Shown: piece by piece, positions 37,053-45,675 of the stretch
Position numbering within the stretch: position 1 is the first letter of the stretch
Layout: each line of letters begins with the position of its first letter
NCBI GenBank assembly: GCA_945957575.1
Contig: CAMFLW010000009.1
Location: forward strand, 1 to 53,611
Origin: an uncultured Aeromonas sp.
GTDB lineage: Bacteria > Pseudomonadota > Gammaproteobacteria > Enterobacterales > Aeromonadaceae
Length of the DNA: 53,611 nucleotides
Direction of reading: 5' to 3'
Position numbers and translations under genes: made by a program
Notes under the pieces: generated by a model
Told to the model about the DNA's origin: nothing
Database searches by the model: none
What the model saw: the letters and a program-made list of their open reading frames with translations, nothing else

Positions 37053-37802
37053 ATGAGTACTGAACTGATCTACGGCATTCACGCTGTCACCGCGCTGCTG
37101 GAGCGCACACCCGAGCGCTTCATCGAAGTGTGGGCCCTCAAGGGGCGGGATGACGACCGGCTGCAACCTCTGCTGGCCGAGCTGGAGTCCCTCGGCTTGC
37201 GCGTGCAGAGCGTGAACCGCAAGACCCTTGATGACAAAGCGGAAGGCAACAATCACCAGGGCATCATGGCCCGGGTGAAAGAGGCGCCGAAGCTGGCCGA
37301 GCACGATCTGGCCAGCCTGCTGGACGAGCTGGCGGCACAACAGAGCCAGCCCTTCCTGCTGGTGCTGGACGGCGTGACCGATCCGCACAACCTCGGCGCC
37401 TGCCTGCGCAGCGCCGATGCCGCCGGGGTGCACGCGGTGATCGTGCCGCGCGACAAGGCTACCGGCCTGACCCCGATCGTGCGCAAGGTCGCCTGTGGCG
37501 CCGCCGAAGTGGTGCCGCTCATTCAGGTCACCAACCTGGCCCGCACCCTGCGCGAGCTGCAGGAGCGCGGCGTCTGGATCGTCGGCACCGCCGGGGAGGC
37601 CGATCACGACCTCTATCAGGCCAAGCTGACCGGCCCGATGGCGCTGGTGATGGGTGCCGAAGGCAAAGGCATGCGCCGTCTGACCCGCGAGCACTGCGAC
37701 GAGCTGGTGAGCATCCCGATGGCGGGGGCGGTATCCAGCCTCAACGTCTCGGTGGCGACCGGCGTCTGCCTGTTTGAAGCCGTGCGTCAGCGTCGCGGTT
37801 AA
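37053..37802 (+). CDS. rlmB: 23S rRNA (guanosine-2'-O-)-methyltransferase RlmB
   Basis: A 249-residue SPOUT methyltransferase that methylates G2251 in the ribosomal P-loop with SAM. The N-terminal substrate-binding domain ([12 protein letters not shown]) is followed by the knotted catalytic domain with [40 protein letters not shown] and [23 protein letters not shown]. The ATG at 37053 matches E. coli RlmB's start; frames upstream are non-coding. It is not next to rnr, unlike E. coli, and a Crp/Fnr gene follows within 3 bases. Confidence 0.95.
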   Translation: MSTELIYGIHAVTALLERTPERFIEVWALKGRDDDRLQPLLAELESLGLRVQSVNRKTLDDKAEGNNHQGIMARVKEAPKLAEHDLASLLDELAAQQSQPFLLVLDGVTDPHNLGACLRSADAAGVHAVIVPRDKATGLTPIVRKVACGAAEVVPLIQVTNLARTLRELQERGVWIVGTAGEADHDLYQAKLTGPMALVMGAEGKGMRRLTREHCDELVSIPMAGAVSSLNVSVATGVCLFEAVRQRRG

Positions 37803-37804
37803 TC

Positions 37805-38377
37805 ATGCTGACTGACAGACCCCCCTTCGATTGGGCGCAGGTCGCAGATAAAGAGGGGGCAGCGCGCCTCCTCTCTTTTGCCCGCCCGCTGACCCTCAGC
37901 CCGAAAAGCTGCCTCTGGCACGCCGGCGACAGCCCGGATCTGCTGGTCAGGGTGGAGCAGGGGCTGCTGCGGGCCAAGCTGGTGCTGGAGGATGGCCGCG
38001 AGTACATCAAGGAGTTCTACTGGGAGGGGGACGAGTTTCTCGACTTTCACCACCTGCTCAGTGGCGAGCCTGCCCGCTACAGCGTGGAGGCACTGGAGCC
38101 CTGCCGTCTGCAGCTGTTCAGTCTGGCCGACTTGCGCCAGCTGCCCGGCTGGCCGCGCTGGTACCAGCACCTGCTGGAGGTGCAGTTGCGCATCAAGGAG
38201 GAGAAGGAGCAGTTGCTGCTGACCGGTAGCCCGCAGGCGCGCTATCAGCACTTTCTCGACAGCTTTCCCGCACTCGATGCCAGAGTGCCCGACCACCAGA
38301 TCGCCGCCTATCTCGGCATTACTGCCATCAGCCTGAGCCGCATTCGCAAACGGCTGAAAGAACTTAACAAAGGTTAA
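37805..38377 (+). CDS. Crp/Fnr-family transcriptional regulator
   Basis: A 190-residue protein with an N-terminal cyclic-nucleotide-binding-like beta roll (about residues 20-115, including LLVRVEQGLLRAKLVLEDGREYIKEFY-type strands) and a C-terminal helix-turn-helix (DHQIAAYLGITAISLSRIRKRLKEL, about residues 160-185). There is no Fnr-type Cys cluster and the cAMP-binding motif is not conserved, so the signal is unknown. It begins 3 bases after the rlmB stop, suggesting co-transcription. Confidence 0.85.
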   Translation: MLTDRPPFDWAQVADKEGAARLLSFARPLTLSPKSCLWHAGDSPDLLVRVEQGLLRAKLVLEDGREYIKEFYWEGDEFLDFHHLLSGEPARYSVEALEPCRLQLFSLADLRQLPGWPRWYQHLLEVQLRIKEEKEQLLLTGSPQARYQHFLDSFPALDARVPDHQIAAYLGITAISLSRIRKRLKELNKG

Positions 38378-38433
38378 TGCAGGGGGCGGGCGCCACGATT
38401 ATGCTGGCAGGCCGAACTGATAAGGAGTTGCCG

Positions 38434-38889
38434 ATGAACTGGATCCTGAAACCCTGGTCTGAACTGACCACTGACGAGTTGTATGAGTTGCTGGCGCTGC
38501 GGGCCGAGGTGTTCGTGGTGGAGCAGACCTGCCCTTTTCAGGATCTGGACGGACTGGATCGCCGCGAAGGGGTCTGGCACCTGCTCGGGTATCAGGGCGA
38601 CCAGCTTGCTGCTTACGCGCGGATTATGGCGCCCGGCATCGGCGATGAGAGCGGCGCCGCCATCGGCCGGGTGGTGACCTCACCCAAGGCGCGCGGCGGT
38701 GGTCTCGGTCACCAGCTGATCGGCGAGGCGGTCAAGGCGAGCGAGGCGTGCTGGCCGACTCACAGTATCTGGCTGGGGGCACAGGCCCATCTGCAGGGCT
38801 TCTACGGCCAGCACGGTTTTGTGGCCGAGGGAGAGGGATATGTCGAGGACGATATCCCCCATATCGGTATGCGCAAGACGGTGGCCTGA
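38434..38889 (+). CDS. elaA: ElaA-like GNAT acetyltransferase
   Basis: A 151-residue GNAT N-acetyltransferase of the ElaA family. Signatures: LYELLALRAEVFVVEQTCPFQDLDGLD, GRVVTSPKARGGGLGHQL (acetyl-CoA pyrophosphate loop) and FYGQHGFVAEGEGYVEDDIPHIGM. AAGGAG precedes the ATG at 38434. The substrate is unknown. Confidence 0.9.
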   Translation: MNWILKPWSELTTDELYELLALRAEVFVVEQTCPFQDLDGLDRREGVWHLLGYQGDQLAAYARIMAPGIGDESGAAIGRVVTSPKARGGGLGHQLIGEAVKASEACWPTHSIWLGAQAHLQGFYGQHGFVAEGEGYVEDDIPHIGMRKTVA

Positions 38890-38990
38890 CAGGCCGGCTG
38901 CATTCAAGCGTGATTCGTTGCCCGGATCGGGCGATGGCCCGACAGGGCGTCTGACGGGCAGATTCATGCCCTGATGACCGGATGAGGTTC

Positions 38991-39044
38991 ACTATAAGTT
39001 TTGGTTAGGTCATTCCCCTAAAACCCATAAATTAAACTTATAGT
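38991..39044. repeat. 11-bp inverted repeat in an AT-rich patch
   Basis: ACTATAAGTTT and AAACTTATAGT, 32 bases apart, inside an AT-rich segment between elaA and srmB. It could be an operator or the scar of a mobile element. The rest of 38890-39128 holds no gene. Confidence 0.6.
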
Positions 39045-39129
39045 TAGCCATTCTGGCTGCAAATAGCCCTGCAACGGCGGTGGCGAGCCCGGAGCGACAC
39101 GGCTCCGATTTGCCAGATGAACAGAATGC

Positions 39130-39163
39130 AGAAGGGCCATCCCGCGGGATGGCCCTTCTTGTT
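39130..39163. terminator. Bidirectional terminator between elaA and srmB
   Basis: Long perfect palindrome beginning AGAAGGGCCATCCC and ending GGGATGGCCCTTCT, then TGTTT; serves the minus-strand srmB and any plus-strand transcript. Confidence 0.85.
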
Positions 39164-39176
39164 TAGCGTTCAGCTA

Positions 39177-40403
39177 TCACTTCTTCTTTTTCTTCTTGGT
39201 CGCTTTCTTCTTGCCATCGACCGGCTTTTTCTTCTTCACCGGCACCCGCGCTTCTTTGTGTTTCGGACGCAGCTCGTCGATCACCCGGCGCTTGAGGCGC
39301 TCTTCGGTGTAGCGCTCGATCTTGGCGACCATCGCCATGTCGTGCGCTTCCACCAGGCTGATGGCGCAGCCACGGTTGCCGGCGCGGCCGGTACGGCCGA
39401 TCCGGTGGACGTAGACATCGGCGCCGTAGGGCATGTCGTAGTTGATGACATGGCTGACGTTCGGCAGGTCGATGCCGCGGGCGGCGACGTCGGTGGCGAT
39501 CAGGAAGGGCACTTCCCCTTCGTGGAACTTGCGGATCGACTCGATACGCTTGCTCTGCTCCATCTCGCCGCGGATCCAGGCGCAGGAGATGCCTGCCGCC
39601 TGCAACTGGCCGGAGAGCTCCGCCAGACGCTCGCGGGTCTTGACGAAGATGATCGCCTTCTGGGTTTCCGGGTTTTTCAGGATGTGGGTCAGCAGCGCCA
39701 GCTTGTGGGCTGCGTCATCGGCCAGATGGATCCACTGGGTGATGGGGCGACGCTCGCTGCGCGGCGGCTCGGCGTGCAGCTCCACCGGATCTTTCAGAAT
39801 TTCGCTGGCGAACTTCTCAAGGCCGGCTCCTTCCAGAGTGGCGGAGAAGAGCATGGTGTGCTTGCGGTAGCGCGCCTCTGCCACGATGCGGTTCACATCC
39901 TTGATGAAGCCCATGTCCAGCATGCGATCCGCTTCATCCAGTACCAGCACCTCGATGTCGTGGCTCTCGAACTCCTCTTTCTCGATGTACTCGAGCAGGC
40001 GGCCCGGGGTGGCGACCACGATGTCGGTGGTTTTGGTCAGGGCAGGCAGTTGCTCTTCATGGCTGACGCCGCCGATGATGGTCTCGATGCTGAGGTTGGT
40101 GTGGGCCGCCAGCGCCTTGGCGTGGGCAGTCACCTGCAGCGCCAGCTCGCGGGTCGGGGTCAGGATCAGCATGCGGCAGGGGCCCGGCTTGCGGCGCGGG
40201 AAGTCCAGCAGGTGCTGGAGCGCCGGCAGCAGGAAAGAGGCCGTCTTGCCGGTACCGGTCGGAGCGGATGCCAGAATATCGCGGCCGTCCAGGGCTGGCT
40301 CCAGTACCATCTGCTGGATGGTGGTGGGGCGGGTGAATCCCATCTCGGCCAAGGCCCGGTTGAGGGCGGGGTGCAGGTCGAAATCATCAAAGGACTGGCT
40401 CAT
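39177..40403 (-). CDS. srmB: ATP-dependent RNA helicase SrmB
   Basis: A 408-residue DEAD-box helicase of early 50S assembly. Q-motif RPTTIQQMVLEPAL, Walker A APTGTGKT (about 48-55), PTRELALQV, TPGRLLEYIE, VLDEADRM, SAT, IATDVAARGIDLP and HRIGRTGRAGNRG occur in order, followed by a very Lys-rich tail (about the last 30 residues) that should bind RNA. The divergent trmN6 partner reproduces the E. coli srmB-yfiC order, which supports the name over RhlE. Confidence 0.92.
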   Translation of the reverse strand: MSQSFDDFDLHPALNRALAEMGFTRPTTIQQMVLEPALDGRDILASAPTGTGKTASFLLPALQHLLDFPRRKPGPCRMLILTPTRELALQVTAHAKALAAHTNLSIETIIGGVSHEEQLPALTKTTDIVVATPGRLLEYIEKEEFESHDIEVLVLDEADRMLDMGFIKDVNRIVAEARYRKHTMLFSATLEGAGLEKFASEILKDPVELHAEPPRSERRPITQWIHLADDAAHKLALLTHILKNPETQKAIIFVKTRERLAELSGQLQAAGISCAWIRGEMEQSKRIESIRKFHEGEVPFLIATDVAARGIDLPNVSHVINYDMPYGADVYVHRIGRTGRAGNRGCAISLVEAHDMAMVAKIERYTEERLKRRVIDELRPKHKEARVPVKKKKPVDGKKKATKKKKKK

Positions 40404-40521
40404 GGCAATACTCGGTCATTAAGGAAACGGCAGATTATAGGCGATTATCTCGTCGGCTCCTATGGCGAGTGTGGCTTAGTCGCTATAATCGCCAACCATT
40501 TTTTCAGATGACGGGGGCCAG

Positions 40522-41232
40522 ATGGGGCGTAGTCGCGGTTTTACCTTCAAACAGTTCCATATCAACCACGATCGCTGCGCCATGAAGGTGGGCACCGACG
40601 GCATCCTGCTCGGTGCCTGGGCCCCGGTTGAACGGGCGCGGCGGGTGCTTGATATCGGCTCCGGCAGCGGCCTCATCGCCCTGATGCTGGCCCAGCGCAG
40701 CAGATCTGACTGCCAGATCGACGGGGTGGAGCTGGATAGTGATGCAGTGATCCAGGCAAGAGAGAACGTCGCCGCCTCCCCCTGGGTCGATCGCGTGGCC
40801 ATCATCGAAAGCGCGGTGCAGGGGTATCAGGCCGTCCCTTACGATCTTATTGTCTCCAACCCCCCCTACTTCGTGGCAGGCCAGTCATTTAGCGACCCGG
40901 CGCGGGCGATGGCCCGCCATACCGGCGCCCTCGACAGCCATGCATTGCTGGCTGCCTGCGACCGACTGCTGGCCCCGAATGGCGAGGTGGCACTGGTGCT
41001 GCCGACGGCGATGGCTGATGAAATTTTATGCATCTCGGCGGATTTTGATCTGCATGGCATTTGTTATACAGCTGTTATCACCAGAGAGGGTAAAGAGGCA
41101 AATCGTGTTTTATTGCGACTTGGCAGAGGATTAAACAGGTGTGAAAGGGGGGATATTGTGATCCATTCTGCTGATGGAGCCTATTCCGACAGATATATCC
41201 AACTGACCAGCCCCTTCTATTTGAAGATGTAA
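40522..41232 (+). CDS. trmN6: tRNA1(Val) (adenine(37)-N6)-methyltransferase
   Basis: A 236-residue SAM-dependent methyltransferase (YfiC/TrmN6) that modifies A37 of tRNA-Val. The SAM-binding loop is VLDIGSGSGLIALMLAQRS (about residues 41-59), and the catalytic NPPY is in DLIVSNPPYFVAGQ. The start FTFKQFHINHDRCAMKVGTDGILLGAW is diagnostic of the family. It is divergent from srmB, as in E. coli. Confidence 0.93.
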   Translation: MGRSRGFTFKQFHINHDRCAMKVGTDGILLGAWAPVERARRVLDIGSGSGLIALMLAQRSRSDCQIDGVELDSDAVIQARENVAASPWVDRVAIIESAVQGYQAVPYDLIVSNPPYFVAGQSFSDPARAMARHTGALDSHALLAACDRLLAPNGEVALVLPTAMADEILCISADFDLHGICYTAVITREGKEANRVLLRLGRGLNRCERGDIVIHSADGAYSDRYIQLTSPFYLKM

Positions 41233-41279
41233 ATTTCGTCTTGAACTATTTTTTCATGCCATTATGCTGGTTCCAGATC

Positions 41280-41346
41280 GAGCGCCCGCTCCAGACCAGC
41301 CAAAACCACTGGTCGCGATGAAAAATCAAGCGGGGCTCTTTTTTTT
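41280..41346 (+). terminator. Branched terminator/attenuator between trmN6 and brnQ
   Basis: An outer stem pairs GAGC/GCTC and CCCGCT/AGCGGG with one bulged base; an inner hairpin GACCAG/CTGGTC sits within it; then eight T. It lies 48 bases after trmN6 and 77 before brnQ. A weak promoter (TTGAAC, 16 bases, TATGCT; 41241-41268) would start transcription just before it, so it may be a brnQ leader rather than only the trmN6 terminator. Confidence 0.65.
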
Positions 41347-41422
41347 ACCCATATGAACAAACTGGTCAATGACCGATAAAAACTATAACAAGCAATAATT
41401 TACAAGACAGACGAGGTTGAAC

Positions 41423-42727
41423 TTGAAGAAATCACTCACGTTGTCCGACGTACTCGGATTGGGGTTCATGACCTTCGCCTTCTACCTGGGCGCCGGTAAC
41501 ATCATCTTCCCGCCGTTGGCCGGCTACATGGCTGGTGAACACCTCTCCCTGGCGATGTTTGGCTTCCTGGTGACTGCCGTGGGCTTGCCCCTGGTGACTA
41601 TTCTGGCCGTGGCGAAAGCCGGTAACGGCTGGGCGGGCATGACCAAACTGCTGCCCGCCGGCGTCGCGACTGCGCTGGCGGTTGCCATCTACATCATCAT
41701 TGGCCCGGCCTTTGCGGCTCCCCGTACCGGTCTGGTGGCTTACGAGATGGGTCTCAAGCCCTTTATCGGTGATATGGGTCAGGCGGGTCTGGCAGCCTAT
41801 ACCGTGATCTTCTTTGGTGTGGCCATGCTGGTCTCCATGAACCAGGGCAAGCTGATGGATGCCATCGGCAAATACCTGACTCCGGTACTGATGGTGCTGC
41901 TGTTGACTCTGGCGGTCGGGGTATTCGTTGCGCCGCAAGGCTCCATGCCTGATGCGTCCGGTGACTATCAAAACAGCCCCTTCGTGAAAGGGATCCTGGA
42001 AGGTTACAACACCATGGACACCCTGGCGTCCCTGATGTTTGGCGCCCTGATCGTTGACCTGCTGCGCCAGAAAGGCATCAACGATTACAAGAGCCAGTTC
42101 AAGTATCTGGCGATTGCCGGCCTGATCTCTGCCGTTGGTCTCTCCGTGGTGTATGTTTCCCTGTTCCAGCTGGGTAACACTGCAGCCGGTGTGGCGACCG
42201 ATGTCAGCAACGGTGGCGCCATCGTCAACGCTTACGTGCTGAGCCTGTTTGGTCAGCCGGGTCAGTTCATTCTGGCAGCCATCATTACTCTGGCGTGCTT
42301 TACCACTGCCGTCGGTCTGATCTCTGCCTGCTCCGACTTCTTCCACAATCTGACCGGCATGGCTTACAAGAAGCTGGTCGTGTTGCTGGGCGTTATCTGC
42401 GCCGTGGTGGCCAACGTGGGCCTGAGCCAGCTCATCAGCCTCTCCATTCCGGTGCTGGTTGCCATCTATCCGGTTGCCGTGGCGCTGGTGCTGGTCACCT
42501 TCCTCAAGGGTTACTTCGGTCGCCCGCGTCTGGTGTTCCGCGCCGTGCTGGTGGTGGCTTTCCTGTTCGGTTGCCTGGATGGTCTGGGGGCTGCCGGCAT
42601 GAAGATGGATGCGTTTGCCTTCCTGCCGCTGTTTGACAAGGGCCTTGCCTGGCTGATGCCGACCCTGCTGGCCTGCGTAGTAGGCATGATGGTGCGCCCG
42701 ACCGAGATGGCCGCCGAAGCTGCCTGA
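41423..42727 (+). CDS. brnQ: Branched-chain amino acid transporter BrnQ
   Basis: A 434-residue inner-membrane LIVCS-family symporter for Leu, Ile and Val with about 12 helices. LGFMTFAFYLGAGNIIFPP, YIIIGPAFAAPRTGLVAYEMG and DTLASLMFGALIVDLLRQKGI are family hallmarks. No ATG exists at the expected place; the TTG at 41423 sits 6 bases after ACGAGG and gives a start that aligns exactly with E. coli BrnQ. A rare TTG start plus the upstream hairpin suggest tight expression control. Confidence 0.92.
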   Translation: MKKSLTLSDVLGLGFMTFAFYLGAGNIIFPPLAGYMAGEHLSLAMFGFLVTAVGLPLVTILAVAKAGNGWAGMTKLLPAGVATALAVAIYIIIGPAFAAPRTGLVAYEMGLKPFIGDMGQAGLAAYTVIFFGVAMLVSMNQGKLMDAIGKYLTPVLMVLLLTLAVGVFVAPQGSMPDASGDYQNSPFVKGILEGYNTMDTLASLMFGALIVDLLRQKGINDYKSQFKYLAIAGLISAVGLSVVYVSLFQLGNTAAGVATDVSNGGAIVNAYVLSLFGQPGQFILAAIITLACFTTAVGLISACSDFFHNLTGMAYKKLVVLLGVICAVVANVGLSQLISLSIPVLVAIYPVAVALVLVTFLKGYFGRPRLVFRAVLVVAFLFGCLDGLGAAGMKMDAFAFLPLFDKGLAWLMPTLLACVVGMMVRPTEMAAEAA

Positions 42728-42747
42728 TAGCTTCCCTCTCTTTGACC

Positions 42748-42779
42748 AAAGAGCCTGCCTTGTGCAGGCTCTTTTGTTT
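42748..42779 (+). terminator. Terminator of brnQ
   Basis: AAAGAGCCTGC/GCAGGCTCTTTT hairpin followed by GTTTT. Confidence 0.85.
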
Positions 42780-42840
42780 TCTGTGTGTCGGCTTGCATTG
42801 CCGTGATGGTAACGGTGTGCTGATAGTATTTGATCAGCAA

Positions 42841-42870
42841 AGAGGCCAGCATCTGCTGGCCTCTTCTGTT
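42841..42870. terminator. Second hairpin, terminator of the convergent zur operon
   Basis: AGAGGCCAGCA-TC-TGCTGGCCTCT, with CTGTTT on the plus side and TTTGCTG on the minus side, just past the small membrane-protein gene. Confidence 0.75.
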
Positions 42871-42890
42871 TCTGCTGGATCCGTATCGGA

Positions 42891-43121
42891 TCAGATTTGC
42901 GGGCCTGACGGCTTGGGTTTGCCATCCAGACCATACCAGTGGGTTTCTACCCGTCCGGCATGCCACTCGAAGGTGCCCCAGGGCTGCTTGGCCTGCCAGC
43001 GTGGGAAGTTGATGAGCACCCGGTTATCTTCGTATTTGTAGAGGGAGGTGCTGATCTGGATATCCGAGAGGATCAACAACAGGGCCCAGCAGATGAAAAT
43101 CCATTTCAATGCTTTCCACAT
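42891..43121 (-). CDS. Small membrane-anchored protein of unknown function
   Basis: A 76-residue protein with one N-terminal membrane helix (WIFICWALLLILSDIQIST) and a Trp-rich soluble part (FPRWQAKQPWGTFEWHAGRVETHWYG). The ATG at 43121 lies 4 bases past the cheX stop, so translation is probably coupled. No family recognised. Confidence 0.65.
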   Translation of the reverse strand: MWKALKWIFICWALLLILSDIQISTSLYKYEDNRVLINFPRWQAKQPWGTFEWHAGRVETHWYGLDGKPKPSGPQI

Positions 43122-43125
43122 AGGG

Positions 43126-43587
43126 TTACTCGAAGCAGATTTCGATGGTTGCACGACCGAAATCAGATTCGAACGGCATCATGATCTTGGTGCCATCGGC
43201 CCGGTGGGTGATGGTGTGGTTGGGGCCGGAGACAATGATGGGAGTCGCCATGTCAAACTCGTATCCCTTCTCGCCCAGCATCCGCTTGGCACCGCCAGTC
43301 ACCATGTTGGTGATTTCACCGACCATGTCGGTCACCTCTTCGTTAATGGAGGCGGGAGCTTCTCCCAGCATGCGACGCATGATCTCCAGCGCCAGTCCCT
43401 TCTCGAAGCTGATGGAGAGGGAGCCGCGGGTCTGCGGGCCGACCATGCCGATCAGGCCGGAGACGTCGCCGCGTGCCAGTTCATCCATCTTGCGTTTCGG
43501 TTTGCCCGGTTTGAGTTCCAGCTGTGCCATGGTCGAGAGCACATTGAGCAGGGATAGCAGGAACGGATTTACAAAATCAGCCTTCAT
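43126..43587 (-). CDS. cheX: CheX-like chemotaxis phosphatase
   Basis: A 153-residue CheX/CheC-fold protein that dephosphorylates CheY-P. It begins MKADFVNPFLLSLLNVLSTM and carries the catalytic helix EEVTDMVGEITNMVTGGAK (Glu and Asn of the E-x-x-N motif). A phosphatase role on a receiver domain is inferred. It overlaps zur upstream by 11 bases, an uncommon pairing with a zinc regulator. Confidence 0.88.
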   Translation of the reverse strand: MKADFVNPFLLSLLNVLSTMAQLELKPGKPKRKMDELARGDVSGLIGMVGPQTRGSLSISFEKGLALEIMRRMLGEAPASINEEVTDMVGEITNMVTGGAKRMLGEKGYEFDMATPIIVSGPNHTITHRADGTKIMMPFESDFGRATIEICFE

Positions 43588-44041
43588 GATGACTTCCTAC
43601 AGTGGGCGTACAGCGGGCACATTGGCCATGTGCCTCTATTGTCTTATGGGTAATCGTAAAACCATGCAAGTGGGCCTGCTCGGAAAACGCGCTATCGATC
43701 GCCGTGTCGTGCAGCTCGACCACCTCGCCGCAGTCATCGCAGATGAGCAGCTGCATCGGGTGAGCGTGATCAAAGTGGCAGCAGAAGATAAATGCGTTCA
43801 GCGATTCCACCTTGTGAGCAAAGCCCTGTTCCAGCAAAAAGTCGAGTGCCCGATAGACGGTTGGCGGCTTGGCATGGGCTTCAGTCTGTTGCAACTGAGC
43901 CAACAAATCATAGGCGCTGATGGCGTTGCCGTGTGCCGCGAGCAGGCGAAATACCTGACGTCGGGTCGGGGTGAAGCGGATCCCTCGCTGTATACAGAGT
44001 CGCTCGGCTCGTTGTAAAAGTTGGTCTTGATTCATGATCAC
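43577..44041 (-). CDS. zur: Zinc uptake regulator Zur
   Basis: A 154-residue Fur-family repressor that senses zinc. The N-terminal winged helix contains FTPTRRQVFRLLAAHG and KPPTVYRALDFLLEQGFAHKVESLNAF; the latter is the Zur signature. C-terminal metal sites include CCHFDHAHPMQLLICDDCGEVVEL and CARCTP. The GTG at 44041 has AAAGGG at ideal spacing; the ATG at 44035 is the alternative. It is divergent from dusA and leads cheX. Confidence 0.93.
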   Translation of the reverse strand: MIMNQDQLLQRAERLCIQRGIRFTPTRRQVFRLLAAHGNAISAYDLLAQLQQTEAHAKPPTVYRALDFLLEQGFAHKVESLNAFIFCCHFDHAHPMQLLICDDCGEVVELHDTAIDSAFSEQAHLHGFTITHKTIEAHGQCARCTPTVGSHHEG

Positions 44042-44163
44042 GCAGAAACCCTTTCTATTGGCTGGATACTATCACAGGGCCTCGCATGGCGCGGTGACAA
44101 AATTGATTTTCTGGGGCTGCTTCACGTTGTGATAAAATCCGTCCCTTTCTTTAGCCAACCCGG

Positions 44164-45159
<996 letters not shown>

Positions 45160-45184
45160 GCCACTTTGCCGGGACAAGAACCAC

Positions 45185-45212
45185 AAAAAGCGCGTCAATC
45201 GACGCGCTTTTT
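45185..45212. terminator. Bidirectional terminator after dusA
   Basis: AAAAAGCGCGTC-AATC-GACGCGCTTTTT hairpin between convergent genes. Confidence 0.9.
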
Positions 45213-45229
45213 GATCTTTCTGCTCAGGG

Positions 45230-45544
45230 TCATCCGGATGTATTGCCAGATGACTTGGTGTAGTCGTGGATTTCTCCCGGCCGAGGAGTAAAACGTGGAT
45301 CGCCATCCTGATAGCCGTGCACCAGCTGCATGGTCTTGCAGAAGCTGGCCTGTTTCTCGTATTCCTCGCGGGCCAGGTCGATGGCTCGTTCGGCCCGGCG
45401 CCGCTCCATCTTGTCAGACTTGCGATCGCTGAACTGTTGCTGCTGATGCAGCATCCAGCCGACAAACTCTTGCTGGCATTGGGATTCGCTATTGGCCTGC
45501 ACAGGCAGGGTCCACAGCAGGGGGAGCAGTAACAGATAACGCAT
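45230..45544 (-). CDS. Small exported protein of unknown function
   Basis: A 104-residue protein with an N-terminal signal peptide (MRYLLLLPLLWTLPVQA, cleavage before NSESQ). The mature part is helical and highly charged (FSDRKSDKMERRRAERAIDLAREEYEKQ) with two Cys (in SQCQQEF and ASFCKTM) that may form a disulphide. The gene is probably real because of the signal peptide and position before a terminator. No family recognised. Confidence 0.7.
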   Translation of the reverse strand: MRYLLLLPLLWTLPVQANSESQCQQEFVGWMLHQQQQFSDRKSDKMERRRAERAIDLAREEYEKQASFCKTMQLVHGYQDGDPRFTPRPGEIHDYTKSSGNTSG

Positions 45545-45625
45545 GTTCAACCGATGACAAGAGAAGGGGATTCACTAGAAGGGCGGCATTTTATGCCTAA
45601 AACTTGAGCATGAACAGTATCCAGT

Positions 45626-45652
45626 AAGAGGGCCGCCCACAGGGGCCCTCTT
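45626..45652 (-). terminator. Terminator of the oppA-like gene
   Basis: AAGAGGGCC/GGCCCTCTT stem with a 9-base loop, 24 bases after the oppA-like stop on the minus strand. Confidence 0.65.
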
Positions 45653-45675
45653 CGGTTTGTGTGTTGACTGCCAGT

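Noticed and set aside
41432-42934. A 500-codon antisense frame opposite brnQ
   Set aside because: Same reason: a shadow of a membrane-protein gene, with no recognisable domain.
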